Below are positions 20,024 to 30,390 of a stretch of 64,000 bases of DNA, one piece after another. The stretch is from CAVSRC01 sp963762605 (lineage in GTDB: Bacteria; Pseudomonadota; Alphaproteobacteria; Rhizobiales; Kaistiaceae): contig CAVXLJ010000025.1 of NCBI GenBank assembly GCA_963762605.1, positions 1-64,000 of the forward strand. Direction: 5' to 3'. The notes beneath the pieces were generated by a model. The model had not been told where the DNA came from. It worked only from the letters and a program-made list of their open reading frames with translations, and did no database searches. Every line of letters begins with the position of its first letter. Position 1 is the stretch's first letter. A program made the position numbers and the translations under genes.

Positions 20024-20881
20024 GTGCTGCTCGCCCAGATCATCGTCAACGGCATCCTGCTCGGTGGCCTTTACGGCCTGATGGCGCTCGGCATGGCGCT
20101 GGTGTGGGGTGTTCTCAACATCGTCAATCTCGCCCACGGCGCCTTCATCATGCTCGGCGGCTACGCCACTTATTACCTGTTCACGCTGGCCGGCCTCGAC
20201 CCGTTTGTCGCGTTGCCGTTCGCCATGCTGATCATGTTCGGCTTCGGCTACCTGATTCAGATCACCGTCCTCAACCAGATCATCCGCTCGGCGCAACTCA
20301 ACACCCTGCTCATCACCTTCGGCCTCGATGTCGTGTTGACCTATCTCGCTCTGCTCGCCTTCAGCGCCGATTTCCGCACCATCAATCCGAGCTGGGCCGG
20401 CGCCAACGTCACCGTTCTCGGCGTCACCATCCCGCTCGCCCGCCTGGCCGCCTTCGCCATCGCCTGGATCCTGGCGGCGGCCCTGTGGTTCGTGCTCGTC
20501 CGCCTGCCGCTCGGCCGCGCCATCCGCGCCACCGCGCAGAATCTGACGGCGGCACGGCTCTACGGCATCAATCCGCGCCAGGTCTATGCTGTCACCTTCG
20601 GCATCGGTGCGGCGCTCGCCGGTGCCGCCGGCGGCCTCTACGGCCTGATCTCGCACCTGACCCCCTATGTCGGCGTCAGCCTGACCGCAAAGTCCTTCGT
20701 CATCGCCGTGATCGGTGGCCTCGACAATCCCTTTGCGGTCATCCTCGCGGGGCTCGCCATCGGCGTTGCCGAGTCGCTTGCCGCCCTCTACCTCGGCCCG
20801 ACCTATTCCGATGTCATCAGCTTCGGCCTGCTCGTCGTCATCCTGGTCCTGCGCCCGAGCCGCGCCCTGAGGTCGGCCTGA
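20024..20881 (+). CDS. ABC permease, LivH type
   Basis: A 285-residue integral membrane subunit with about eight hydrophobic helices and the LivH-family opening LLAQIIVNGILLGGLYGLMALGMALVWGVLNIVNLAHG and the VIGGLDNPFAVILAGLAIGVAE block near the C-terminus. The start is GTG behind an AGGAGG ribosome site. The stop overlaps the next gene's ATG (ATGA-type coupling), so translation is linked to the second permease. Confidence 0.9.
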   Translation: MLLAQIIVNGILLGGLYGLMALGMALVWGVLNIVNLAHGAFIMLGGYATYYLFTLAGLDPFVALPFAMLIMFGFGYLIQITVLNQIIRSAQLNTLLITFGLDVVLTYLALLAFSADFRTINPSWAGANVTVLGVTIPLARLAAFAIAWILAAALWFVLVRLPLGRAIRATAQNLTAARLYGINPRQVYAVTFGIGAALAGAAGGLYGLISHLTPYVGVSLTAKSFVIAVIGGLDNPFAVILAGLAIGVAESLAALYLGPTYSDVISFGLLVVILVLRPSRALRSA

Positions 20882-21828
20882 TGCGCGCCTGGATCTGGAT
20901 CGTGGCCATCGCCGGTGCGGCACTGCTTGCCGCCGCGCCGCTGCTCGGCGACCCGGTGCTCATCCAGTACGGCATCAACGCGCTGCTCTTTGCCACGCTG
21001 GCGCAATCGTGGAACATCATCGGCGGCTTCACCGGCTATCCCTCCTTCGGCAACTCCGTCTTCTATGGGCTCGGCACCTATGGCACCGCCATTGCCATGG
21101 TTCAGTTCGGCCTGCCCTTCGGCGTCGGGCTCGCCTTCGGCGCGGCGCTGGCGATGCTGTGCGCGCTGCTCATCGGCCTGCCGGTGCTGCGGCTGCAGGG
21201 GCACTACTTTGCCATCGCCACCCTCGGCGTCTCGGCCGCCATGCAGGCGATCATCGCCAATCTCGATATCGCCGGCGCCAATACCGGCCTCGTTCTGCCG
21301 CTGACCCGTGCCGATACCATGTTCTACGAGCTGGCGCTGGGGCTGCTCGTCGCCTGCGTGCTGACGGTGGCGTGGATTGCCAAGAGCCGCTTCGGCGCCG
21401 GGCTGATCGCCATCCGCGAGGACGAGGACGCGGCCGCCGCGATGGGCGTCAACACCACGCTCTACAAGACCATGGCGCTGGTGCTTTCGGCCCTGTTCAC
21501 CGCCATCGCCGGCGGCATCAACGCCTACTGGATCACCTTCATCGACCCGGCCAGCGCCTTCGACCTCACCCTCAACGTCCGTATGGTCATCATGGCGATG
21601 TTCGGCGGACCAGGCACCGTCTTCGGCCCCGTACTTGGTGCCTTCGCCCTGTCGGCGATCTACGAGATTCTCGCCAACTGGATTTCGACGGCCGCCGCAC
21701 TGCTCTTCGGCCTGGTGATCGTCTTCTCGGTAATCTTCATGCCGCGCGGCCTGGCCGACCTCTTCACCGGCATCCGCCGCCAGGGACCGGCCTATCTTCT
21801 CCACAACGTCCGGCTGCACCGGTTATGA
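20881..21828 (+). CDS. ABC permease, LivM type
   Basis: A 315-residue membrane subunit, partner of the LivH-like protein. LivM hallmarks are WNIIGGFTGYPSFGNSVFYGLGTYG near residue 45, GLPVLRLQGHYFAIATLGV, the cytoplasmic coupling region IAIREDEDAAAAMGVN, and MFGGPGTVFGPVLGA near the end. The ATG lies inside the preceding stop region and the stop overlaps the next gene's start, so the order is tightly coupled. Confidence 0.9.
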   Translation: MRAWIWIVAIAGAALLAAAPLLGDPVLIQYGINALLFATLAQSWNIIGGFTGYPSFGNSVFYGLGTYGTAIAMVQFGLPFGVGLAFGAALAMLCALLIGLPVLRLQGHYFAIATLGVSAAMQAIIANLDIAGANTGLVLPLTRADTMFYELALGLLVACVLTVAWIAKSRFGAGLIAIREDEDAAAAMGVNTTLYKTMALVLSALFTAIAGGINAYWITFIDPASAFDLTLNVRMVIMAMFGGPGTVFGPVLGAFALSAIYEILANWISTAAALLFGLVIVFSVIFMPRGLADLFTGIRRQGPAYLLHNVRLHRL

Positions 21829-22570
21829 GCGCCGCGCCCACGTCCCCGCTGTTCGAGGCGCGCGGTCTCACCAAGCGCTTTCAGGGCCTCGTCTCGGTGG
21901 ATGCGGTCAGTTTCACGCTGACCCCTGGCGAGATCCTGGCGGTGATCGGCCCCAACGGCGCCGGCAAGACGACGCTGGTCAACATGATCAGCGGCACGTT
22001 TGCCGCCGATGAGGGCGAACTGGTTTTCGAAGGCAGGCCGATCGGCAAGCTCCTTCCCTACCGGCGGGCCCATCTCGGCATCGGGCGAACCTTCCAGGTG
22101 ATGAAGCCGTTCCTTGGCCTGACGACGCTCGACAACGTCGCCGTCGGCGCGCTGTTCGGCTTCGGTGGTGGCGAGAAGTCGATGCACGCGGCCCGCGAGC
22201 AGGCCCGCGAATGGCTCGCCTTTGTCGGGCTCAGCGCCCGCGTCGACCAGAAAGCCGGGGCGCTCAGCGGTCCGGATCGCAAGCGGCTGGAGCTGGCCAA
22301 GGCGCTGGCGCTCAGGCCAAAGCTTCTGCTGCTCGACGAGGTGATGGCGGGCCTGAACGCTGTCGAGGTCGAGGAGGTCGTCCGTGTCGTCGAGCAGATC
22401 CGCCAACGCGGCGTCACCATCCTGATCATCGAGCACATCATGAAGGCGGTGCGCAGTCTGGCTGACCGGGTGCTGGTGCTCCACCACGGCAAGCCGATCG
22501 CCGAGGGCGACACCGCCACCGTGTTCGACGACCCCAAGGTGATCGAAGCCTATCTCGGGACGCGGCGGCA

Positions 22571-22574
<4 letters not shown>
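21825..22574 (+). CDS. ABC ATPase, LivG type
   Basis: A 249-residue nucleotide-binding subunit: Walker A GPNGAGKT, Q-loop region, Walker B LLLLDEVMAGLN and switch His in IIEHIMK. The signature motif is LSGPDRKRLELAKAL instead of LSGGQ. A non-canonical signature is normal in LivG-like ATPases of this family. The ATG overlaps the LivM stop by four bases. It energises transport together with the LivF-type ATPase that follows. Confidence 0.9.
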
Positions 22575-23302
<728 letters not shown>

Positions 23303-23346
23303 AGCCGCCGAATTCCGAACCGCACGGACATCCAGGAACTGGCGTC

Positions 23347-24045
23347 TCAGGCGTCTTCCTTGGCGAAGTAGTCGTGGCTTTCCTCGCGGATGGTGGCGAT
23401 GATCGCGCTGATCCGCGACAGGTGCTCGCGCATGACTTCGGCCGCCTTTTGCGGATCGTGCGCTTTCAGCGCGGCGAGGATCTCGACGTGGTCGTCGTAG
23501 GCGCTGCGTGCGCCGAAGAACAGGCTGAGATAGCGCACGCGGTCCATGTGCGCCTTGTTCTCCTTGATCACCGTCCAGGCGAATGACAGGCCGGCGAACT
23601 CGCAGATCAGGCGGTGGAACTCGTCGTCAAGGGCGTGGAAGAAGATCCTCTCGCCGGCTTCCATCGCCGCCTCCTGGCGCTGGACGAGCGCTTCCAGGCG
23701 CTGAAGCTGGTGGTCATCGAGCATGCGCGCCGCCGCCTGCACCGTCTCCAGCTCGATGGCGGTGCGGATGAAGCGGGCCTGCAGCACGGCACTCTCCGAG
23801 ATCGGTGCCACGATCGTCGCCCGCTGCGGCCAGATCGTCAGGAAGCCCAGGCGCGACAGCCGGTAGAAGGCGTCGCGCACCGGCTGGCGCGACACGCCCA
23901 TGCTGCGCGCCACCTCCACTTCCGACAGCTTGGCGCCCGGCAGCAGCTCCAGGGTGATCACCCTCTCATAGAGCTCGTCGAAGACCAGATCGGCCACCGA
24001 AGGGGCGCGCTTGGTCTCGATCGCTCTGAGCTGGAGCTTCGCCAT
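23347..24045 (-). CDS. GntR/FadR-family transcriptional regulator (uronate locus)
   Basis: A winged-helix GntR domain (about residues 15-80: VADLVFDELYERVITLELLPGAKLSEVEVARSMGVSRQPVRDAFYRLSRLGFL) followed by an all-helical FCD ligand domain with metal-binding His residues (FHALDDEFHRLI, YDDHVEILAALKAHD, REHL). ATG 24045 with an AAGGA ribosome site was chosen over an in-frame ATG 33 bases upstream. It is divergent from uxaC and convergent with the ABC operon. FCD-type regulators (UxuR, ExuR, KdgR-like) usually repress uronate catabolism and respond to uronates or KDG. That role is inferred from context. Confidence 0.88.
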   Translation of the reverse strand: MAKLQLRAIETKRAPSVADLVFDELYERVITLELLPGAKLSEVEVARSMGVSRQPVRDAFYRLSRLGFLTIWPQRATIVAPISESAVLQARFIRTAIELETVQAAARMLDDHQLQRLEALVQRQEAAMEAGERIFFHALDDEFHRLICEFAGLSFAWTVIKENKAHMDRVRYLSLFFGARSAYDDHVEILAALKAHDPQKAAEVMREHLSRISAIIATIREESHDYFAKEDA

Positions 24046-24054
24046 GCCGTTTCC

Positions 24055-24083
24055 TTGACTCACGTTGTCGACTAGCATATTAG
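24055..24083 (+). promoter_or_regulatory. Sigma-70-like promoter for uxaC operon
   Basis: TTGACT (24055-24060), 17 bases, TATTAG (24078-24083), reading towards uxaC in the 107-base divergent gap. The AT-rich stretch at 24072-24103 just downstream is the natural place for the FadR-type operator, though I see no clean palindrome. Confidence 0.45.
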
Positions 24084-24152
24084 TTTTTCATAAGATGATA
24101 AAGCCCCTTGGTCGCGGGGACACTTCCTGGGGGCAGGAAGGGGAGCTTAGCC

Positions 24153-25560
24153 GTGGGATTGCTGGATCCGGATAGGCTATTTCCGCTGGATCCGACCGCG
24201 CGCGCTCTGGCACGGGCCCTTCATCGCGCGGTCGCACCGCTGCCGATCGTCAGCCCGCACGGCCACACCGATCCGCGCTGGTTCGCCGAGGACGAGCCCT
24301 TCCCCGATCCCGCCCAGCTCTTCGTCGTCCCCGACCACTACGTCTTCCGGATGCTCCATTCCCAGGGCATCCCGCTGGAGGCGCTCGGCGTCCCGCGCGT
24401 CGACGGCGGGCCGGTGGAGAGCGATCCGCGCAAGATCTGGCGCCGTTTCGCCGAGAACTACCATCTCTTCCGCGCCACCCCGAGCCGCATATGGCTCGAC
24501 CACTCCTTCTCGGAAGTGTTCGGCATCGATAAGCGCCTGTCCGCCGAGACCGCCGATGAGATTTACGACGCCATCGCCGCGCGACTGGCCGAACCGGCCT
24601 TCCGCCCGCGCGCTTTGTTCGAGCGCTTCGGCATCGAGGTTATCGCCACCACCGACAGTCCCCTCGACGATCTGCGCTGGCATGAAATGATCCGCCGCTC
24701 CCGCTGGACCGGCCGGGTGATCACCGCCTACCGCCCCGATGCGGTTGTCGACCCCGAATTCGCCGGCTTCGCCGACAATGTCGAGCGGCTCGGCGCCATC
24801 GCCGGGACCAACGCCACCACCTGGAACGGCTATCTCGAGGCGCACCGCATCCGGCGCGCCTTTTTCAAGTCCTATGGCTGCACCTCGACCGACCACGGCC
24901 ATCCCACCGCCCGCACCGAGAACCTCCCGCAGTCGGAGGCAGCCGCCCTGTTCGACAAGGCGCTGACCGGCCGCATCAGCGCGGAAGAAGCCGACGCCTT
25001 CCGCGGCCAGATGATCACCGAGATGGCCCGGATGAGCCTCGACGATCATCTGGTGATCCAGATCCATGCCGGCTCGCTTCCGCAACCATTCCGGCCAGAT
25101 CCTGGCGCGCTTCGGCCGCGACAAGGGCTACGACATTCCGCAGCGCACCGACTATGTGCGCGCTCTGCGCCCACTGCTCGAGGCGCTCGGCGAGGAGCCC
25201 GACCTCCGCGTCATTCTGTTCACGCTCGACGAGACGGTTTATGGCCGCGAGCTGGCGCCCTTGGCCGGCGTCTATCCCATCCTGCGCCTGGGGCCTGCCT
25301 GGTGGTTCTACGACAGCGCCGAGGGCATGCGCCGCTATCGCGAGCTGACCACCGAGACCGCCGGCTTCTACAACACCGTCGGCTTCAACGACGACACCCG
25401 CGCATTCACATCGATCCCGGCCCGTCACGACGTGTCACGCCGGGTCGATGCTGCCTTCCTCGCCGAACTGGTCGTTACGGGGCGGCTTGCTGAGGACGAG
25501 GCTTTTGAGGTCGCGCACGACCTCGCATACCGGCTTGTGAAGCAAGCCTACCGGCTCTGA
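24153..25560 (+). pseudogene. uxaC: Glucuronate/galacturonate isomerase gene with a +1 frameshift
   Basis: UxaC isomerises D-glucuronate or D-galacturonate to the ketouronate. From GTG 24153 (GGGGAG ribosome site) the frame reads the family N-terminus (LDPDRLFPLDPTARALARALH, PIVSPHGHTDPRWFA) to VIQIHAGS. There one extra base, about position 25077, shifts the frame. The correct continuation is in the next frame: FRNHSGQILARFGRDKGYDIP, VRALRPLLEALG, ETTAGFYNTVGFNDDTRAF-like to the stop at 25560. The whole region has the normal family length of about 470 residues. As sequenced it would yield a truncated or wrongly ended protein. Confidence 0.9.
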
Positions 25561-25586
25561 GCGAGCCACATACGGAGGAAACAGAT

Positions 25587-26567
25587 ATGAGTCTGATCAA
25601 AACTGCTCTCAGCGCCCTGGTCTTGAGCGTTGCTCTGACCGGCGCCAGCATGGCGTGCGAGGTGACCCTGCGGTCGTCCGACACGCATCCGGACGGCTAT
25701 CCGACGGTCGAGGCCGTCAAGTACATCGGCAAGGTCATCCAGGAGAAGACCGGTGGCCGCCTGTGCCTCGACGTCTATTTCGGCTCGCAGCTTGGCGAGG
25801 AGAAGGACACCATCGAGCAGACGCAGTTCGGCGTCATCGACATGAACCGCGTCAGCCTCGGGCCGTTCAACGATATCATCCCCGAGACCCAGGTCCCCTC
25901 GCTGCCCTATATCTTCCGCTCGGTCGAGCACATGCATCACGTCATGGATGGCGCGATCGGTCAGCAGATCCTCGACGCCTTCACGTCGCATGACCTCGTC
26001 GGCTTGGCCTTCTATGACGGCGGCGCGCGCTCCTTCTACAATTCCAAGCGCCCGATCAACACCATGGCCGATCTTGCCGGCCTGAAGTTCCGCGTCATGC
26101 AGTCCGACATCTTCGTGTCGATGGTCCAGGCGCTCGGCGCCAATGCCGTGCCGATGCCCTATGGCGAGGTCTATTCGGCCATCCAGACCGGCGTCATCGA
26201 CGGCGCCGAGAACAATTGGCCGTCCTACGACACCTCGGGCCACTACGAAGTCGCCAAGTACTACACCCTCGACGAGCACCTGATCGTCCCGGAAGTGCTG
26301 GTGATGTCGAAGAAGAGCTGGGAAAAGCTGTCGGCTGACGACCAGGCGCTCATCCGCCAGGCCGCCAAGGACAGCGTGCCGGTCATGCGCAAGCTGTGGT
26401 TCGCCCAGGAGAAGGTCTCCGAGGACAAGATCCGCGCCGCTGGCAACGAGATCGTCACCAACATCGACAAGGCCCCGTTCATCGCGGCCATGAAGCCGGT
26501 CTACGACAAGTACGTGACCAGCGACGTGCTCAAGGACCTGGTTGCCCGCATCCAGGCCACCGAGTAG
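25587..26567 (+). CDS. TRAP transporter solute-binding protein (DctP family)
   Basis: A 326-residue periplasmic protein with Sec signal peptide (1-23, SMAC). DctP-family features are ADVR-like VTLRSSDTHPDGYPTVEAVKYIGK, FGSQLGEEKDTIEQTQFGVIDM, GLKFRVMQSDIFVSMVQALGANAVPMPYGEVYSAIQTGVIDGAENN. The Arg in LKFRVMQ is the residue that binds the ligand carboxylate. It sits between uxaC and the kdgF-kduI-kduD genes, so it probably imports a uronate or unsaturated oligouronide. GGAGGA ribosome site. Confidence 0.93.
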   Translation: MSLIKTALSALVLSVALTGASMACEVTLRSSDTHPDGYPTVEAVKYIGKVIQEKTGGRLCLDVYFGSQLGEEKDTIEQTQFGVIDMNRVSLGPFNDIIPETQVPSLPYIFRSVEHMHHVMDGAIGQQILDAFTSHDLVGLAFYDGGARSFYNSKRPINTMADLAGLKFRVMQSDIFVSMVQALGANAVPMPYGEVYSAIQTGVIDGAENNWPSYDTSGHYEVAKYYTLDEHLIVPEVLVMSKKSWEKLSADDQALIRQAAKDSVPVMRKLWFAQEKVSEDKIRAAGNEIVTNIDKAPFIAAMKPVYDKYVTSDVLKDLVARIQATE

Positions 26568-26583
26568 TCCTGCACTATCGGCA

Positions 26584-26609
26584 CGCGGGGGAAGGTCCCT
26601 TCCCCCGCG
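26584..26609 (+). promoter_or_regulatory. Perfect hairpin between TRAP binding-protein and permease genes
   Basis: CGCGGGGGAAGG (26584-26595) pairs perfectly with CCTTCCCCCGCG (26598-26609), leaving only TC between them, 16 bases after the stop. It probably raises binding-protein mRNA over permease mRNA. Confidence 0.65.
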
Positions 26610-26638
26610 CGCCACCTAAGTTGGACGGGGAGGACGAC

Positions 26639-27166
26639 TTGCGGAAATTGATGAAGAGGGCGGCCGACTTTACCGGCCTTCTGGCGGATGCCCTGCTCTG
26701 GATATCAGGCATCTGCCTCGTCGCCATGACCACAACGATCGCCGTCCAGGTCTTCTTGCGTTATGTGTTCAATTCCGGCTTCGTCGGTTCCGAGCCGATT
26801 TCGATCATGATCATGGGCTGGTTCATCTTCCTCGGCGCCGCTGTCGGCATCCGCGAAGGCAACCACCTGTCTTTCGATATCGTTCTTTTGATCATTCCTG
26901 ATCGGGTGAAGCCTTATCTGCACACCGTGTCCGACATTGCCGTCACCGCATTCGGCTTCGGCATGATCTGGTTCGGCGGGCAACTGGCGGAGAAAACGGC
27001 GCAGAATACGATGCCGTCGCTGGGCATCTCCGGCGCCTTCGAATACGCGCCGATCGTCGCCGGCGGTCTGTTCGCCATGCTGTTTTCGATCGAGCGCATC
27101 CTGCGGCGCTTCGCTGGCCTCCACACGGCGCGTTTCGCCGAAGTCGCGCCACCCCCGGAGCACTGA
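26639..27166 (+). CDS. TRAP transporter small permease (DctQ family)
   Basis: A 175-residue protein with four membrane helices and the DctQ pattern QVFLRYVFNSGFVGSEPISIMIMGWFIFLGAAVGIREGNHLSFDIV. The start is assigned to TTG 26639 because GGGGAGGA lies five bases upstream; the next ATG (26651) lacks a site at proper spacing. It forms the membrane complex with the large permease that follows three bases after its stop. Confidence 0.88.
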   Translation: MRKLMKRAADFTGLLADALLWISGICLVAMTTTIAVQVFLRYVFNSGFVGSEPISIMIMGWFIFLGAAVGIREGNHLSFDIVLLIIPDRVKPYLHTVSDIAVTAFGFGMIWFGGQLAEKTAQNTMPSLGISGAFEYAPIVAGGLFAMLFSIERILRRFAGLHTARFAEVAPPPEH

Positions 27167-27169
27167 GCC

Positions 27170-28453
27170 ATGGTACTCTGGGTCCTGTTCGGAACTTTCG
27201 CCTTCCTGCTCATCATCGGCACGCCGGTTGCGTTCTGCCTCGGCATCGCCAGCTTCGCCACCGTGCTCTATCTCGGCCTGCCGCCGGTCATCGTCTTCCA
27301 GCGCATGAATTCCGGCGTCGAGATCTTCTCGCTGATGGCCATCCCGTTCTTCATCTATTCGGGCGACCTCATGGTGCGCGGCGACATCGCCCGCCGCCTG
27401 GTTGACCTGGCCGGAGCTCTGGTCGGTCACTTCAAGGGTGGTCTCGGCCAGGTGAACATCCTGACCAGCGTGATGTTCGGCGGCGTCTCCGGATCGGCGG
27501 CGGCCGATGCCTCGGCCGTTGGCACCATCATGATTCCGCAGATGCGCGCCCGCGGCTATGGCGCCGACTATTCGGTCAACATCACGGTGACGGCCGCCCT
27601 CATCGCGCTGATGATCCCGCCGTCGCAGAACCTGATCATCTATTCGATCGCGGGCGGCGGCAAGATCTCCATCGCCGACCTGTTCACCGCCGGCATCATT
27701 CCCGGCCTGATCCTTGCGTTTTCGCTGATGGTCGCCGCCTATTTCGTGGCTTCGCGCCGCGGCTATCCCACTGAGGAATTTCCCGGTTTGCGCGCGCTTG
27801 GCCGCATCTTCGTCAACGCCGTGCCCGGCCTCCTGCTGGTGGCCATCATCTTCGGCGGCGTCCGCTCCGGCATCTTCACCGCGACCGAGAGTTCCAACAT
27901 CGCCGTCGTTTACGCCATCCTGGTGACGACGCTCGTCTACCGCACGCTGACCTTCAAGGCCTTTGTCGAGGCGACGCTTGGCGCGGTGCGCACCACCGCC
28001 ATGGTGCTTCTGGTCATCGGCAGCGCCAATGCCTTCGGCTGGCTACTGGCTTACCTTCACGTGCCGGCCGAGTTGATCCAGATGCTGCAGACGCTCTCGA
28101 ACAATCCGATCGTCATCCTGATGCTGATCAACCTGGTGCTGCTCGTCCTCGGCACGTTCATGGACATGGCGCCGCTGATCGTCATCACCACGCCGATCTT
28201 CCTGCCGGTGGCGCAGGCCTTCCACGTCGATCCCGTGCACTTCGGCATCATCCTGATCCTCAACCTTGGCATCGGTCTGTGCACGCCGCCGGTCGGCACG
28301 GTTCTGTTCGTCGGCTGCGCCGTCGGCAAGATTCCCATCCAGGACGCGGTGCGCTCCATCTGGCCGTTCTATCTGGCCGCCTTCGTCGCCCTGATGATCG
28401 TCACCTACATCCCGGCCGCCTCGCTCTGGCTGCCCTCCCTGTTCCACCATTAG
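27170..28453 (+). CDS. TRAP transporter large permease (DctM family)
   Basis: A 427-residue polytopic membrane protein, typical DctM length, with family blocks VNILTSVMFGGVSGSAAADASAVGTIMIPQM, YSVNITVTAALIALMIPPSQNLIIY, FTATESSNIAVVYA and NLGIGLCTPPVGTVLFVG. It is the Na+-coupled transport subunit working with the small permease and binding protein upstream. kdgF follows 12 bases downstream, so the operon continues into catabolism. Confidence 0.94.
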   Translation: MVLWVLFGTFAFLLIIGTPVAFCLGIASFATVLYLGLPPVIVFQRMNSGVEIFSLMAIPFFIYSGDLMVRGDIARRLVDLAGALVGHFKGGLGQVNILTSVMFGGVSGSAAADASAVGTIMIPQMRARGYGADYSVNITVTAALIALMIPPSQNLIIYSIAGGGKISIADLFTAGIIPGLILAFSLMVAAYFVASRRGYPTEEFPGLRALGRIFVNAVPGLLLVAIIFGGVRSGIFTATESSNIAVVYAILVTTLVYRTLTFKAFVEATLGAVRTTAMVLLVIGSANAFGWLLAYLHVPAELIQMLQTLSNNPIVILMLINLVLLVLGTFMDMAPLIVITTPIFLPVAQAFHVDPVHFGIILILNLGIGLCTPPVGTVLFVGCAVGKIPIQDAVRSIWPFYLAAFVALMIVTYIPAASLWLPSLFHH

Positions 28454-28465
28454 AGCGGTGCGATC

Positions 28466-28789
28466 ATGACCCTGCCTGCCCGACCCTTTCCTCCCGTCGC
28501 CGCGGACGCCGGCATCACCCGCCAGGTTCTGGCCGACAGTCCCGATCTGATGATCGTGGCGAACGACTTCGCCGTCGGCGCCCGCGGCGTCCAACACCAT
28601 CATCCGCATACCCAGGCGACCCTGGTCCAGTCGGGCCGCTTTTCCTTCACCGTCGCCGGCGAGACCTTCGAGGTCGGCCCCGGCGACTGCTTCGTCGTTC
28701 CGTCCAATGCCGAACATGGCTGCCTGTGCCTCGAGCCCGGCCGTCTGATCGACAGCTTCACGCCGCGGCGCGACGATTTCCTCGTTTGA
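28466..28789 (+). CDS. kdgF: KdgF-like cupin (unsaturated uronate linearisation)
   Basis: A 107-residue single-domain cupin. Metal ligands and core are in QHHHPHTQATLVQSGRFSFTVAGETFEVGPGDCFVVPSNAEHG. This is close to the KdgF signature (H.HPHTQ.T.V.SG.F). KdgF converts 4,5-unsaturated galacturonate from pectin or alginate lyase products to the linear 5-keto-4-deoxyuronate, the substrate of KduI, whose gene comes next. This indicates that the locus handles unsaturated uronates as well as saturated ones. Confidence 0.88.
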   Translation: MTLPARPFPPVAADAGITRQVLADSPDLMIVANDFAVGARGVQHHHPHTQATLVQSGRFSFTVAGETFEVGPGDCFVVPSNAEHGCLCLEPGRLIDSFTPRRDDFLV

Positions 28790-28807
28790 CCGGCCAAGAG
28801 CACAACA

Positions 28808-29632
28808 ATGACCCCCGTCGAAATCCGCCACGCCGTGGATCCACGAAGCACGCGCGCCCTCGATACCGAGGGCCTGCGCGCCAATTTTCATATGTCCGGC
28901 CTGTTTCAGCCGGGTGCCATCAAGCTCGTCTATACCCACTACGACCGCATGATCGTGGGGGGCGCCGTGCCCAACGGCGGCGAACTGGTGCTGGACGAGG
29001 TTGAGAACACCGGCACATCGACCCTGCTGGAGCGCCGCGAGATGGTCGTCGCCAATATCGGCGAGGCCGGAAAAGTGTCCGCCGCCGGCGTCGAATACAC
29101 CCTCGACAACGCCGACATGCTCTATCTGTCGATGGGCTCGGGCCCGGTCACGCTGTCGGGCAAGGGCCGCTTCTATCTGATCTCGGCGCCCGCCCACCAG
29201 GCCTATCCCAGTCGCATCGTCCGGCCCGACGAGGCGACCCGGATCGATCTCGGCAGTGCCGAGGACGCCAACAAGCGCATCCTGCGCCAGTATGTGCATC
29301 CGGGCGTTCTGCCGACCTGCCAGATCGTCATGGGGATGACGACGCTGGCGCCCGGCTCGACCTGGAACACCATGCCCGCCCATACCCACGACCGTCGCTC
29401 CGAGGTCTATCTCTATTTCGGCATGAGCGAGAGCCAGCGCGTCTTCCACATGATGGGCGAGCCCGGCGAGACCCGCCATCTGGTGATGGCCAACGAGGAG
29501 GCCGTCGCCTCTCCGTCCTGGTCGATCCATTGCGGCGCCGGCACCGCCGCCTACAGCTTCATCTGGGCGATGGCCGGCGACAATGTCGGCTTCACCGACA
29601 TGGATCCCGTCAAGATGGAGGATCTCAGATGA
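28808..29632 (+). CDS. kduI: 5-keto-4-deoxyuronate isomerase
   Basis: A 274-residue bicupin close in length to E. coli KduI (278). Characteristic blocks are RHAVDPRSTRALDTEGLRANFHMSGLF, YTHYDRMIVGGAVP, FYLISAPAHQAYP and the zinc-site region WNTMPAHTHDRRSEVYLYF with HxHxxxxE. It converts 5-keto-4-deoxyuronate (DKI) to 2,5-diketo-3-deoxygluconate. Its stop overlaps the kduD start by four bases. Confidence 0.95.
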   Translation: MTPVEIRHAVDPRSTRALDTEGLRANFHMSGLFQPGAIKLVYTHYDRMIVGGAVPNGGELVLDEVENTGTSTLLERREMVVANIGEAGKVSAAGVEYTLDNADMLYLSMGSGPVTLSGKGRFYLISAPAHQAYPSRIVRPDEATRIDLGSAEDANKRILRQYVHPGVLPTCQIVMGMTTLAPGSTWNTMPAHTHDRRSEVYLYFGMSESQRVFHMMGEPGETRHLVMANEEAVASPSWSIHCGAGTAAYSFIWAMAGDNVGFTDMDPVKMEDLR

Positions 29633-30375
29633 GCCTCAGTTTCTCTCTCGCCGGGCGCCACGCTTTGGTCACCGGCGCCTCGACCGGCATCGGCCAGGCG
29701 ATTGCCGTCGGCATGGCCGGAGCCGGCGCCGAGGTCGTCTGTGCCGACATCGTCCCCTCCGACGACACGGTCAAGCGCATCATCGCGAATAGCGGACGCG
29801 CGGCCCAGGTTCAGGTCGACCTGACCGGGCGCGGCGCCATCGACAGGCTGATGAGCCAAGCCGGCGACGTCGACATCCTGGTCAACTGCGCCGGCATCAT
29901 CCGGCGCACCGACGCCATCGATTTCACCGAGGCGGACTGGGACGCCGTCATGGACATCAACCTGAAGGCCGTCTTTTTCCTGTCCCAGGCCTTCGGCCGC
30001 GCCCTGCTTAAGCGCGGTGGCACGGGTGCCATCATCAACATTGCCTCCCTGCTCTCCTTCCAGGGTGGCATCCGCGTCCCCTCCTACACCGCCTCGAAGA
30101 GCGGCGTGGCCGGTCTGACCAAGCTCTTGGCCAATGAATGGGCGGCGAAGGGAATCAACGTCAACGCCATCGCGCCGGGCTATATCGCCACCAACAACAC
30201 GGCGCCGCTGAGGGCCGACGCAGAGCGCAGCAAGGCGATCCTCGACCGCATCCCGGCCGGGCGCTGGGGCGAGCCTGAGGATATCGCCGGCGCTGCCGTC
30301 TTCCTGGCCTCGCCGGCCGCCGGCTATGTTCACGGCGCCATTTTCAACGTCGACGGCGGCTGGCTGGCTCGTTGA
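29629..30375 (+). CDS. kduD: 2-dehydro-3-deoxy-D-gluconate 5-dehydrogenase
   Basis: A 248-residue classical SDR: NAD site TGASTGIGQAIA, NCAGII, catalytic Ser in INIASLLSFQGG and YTASKSG (Tyr/Lys), C-terminal INVDGGWLAR. Position immediately after kduI and the close similarity of the LLSFQGG..VPSYTASKSGVAG block identify it as KduD. It reduces 2,5-diketo-3-deoxygluconate to KDG. No KDG kinase or aldolase gene is present in the window. Confidence 0.93.
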   Translation: MSLSFSLAGRHALVTGASTGIGQAIAVGMAGAGAEVVCADIVPSDDTVKRIIANSGRAAQVQVDLTGRGAIDRLMSQAGDVDILVNCAGIIRRTDAIDFTEADWDAVMDINLKAVFFLSQAFGRALLKRGGTGAIINIASLLSFQGGIRVPSYTASKSGVAGLTKLLANEWAAKGINVNAIAPGYIATNNTAPLRADAERSKAILDRIPAGRWGEPEDIAGAAVFLASPAAGYVHGAIFNVDGGWLAR

Positions 30376-30390
30376 TTCCTCCCGCCTGAC

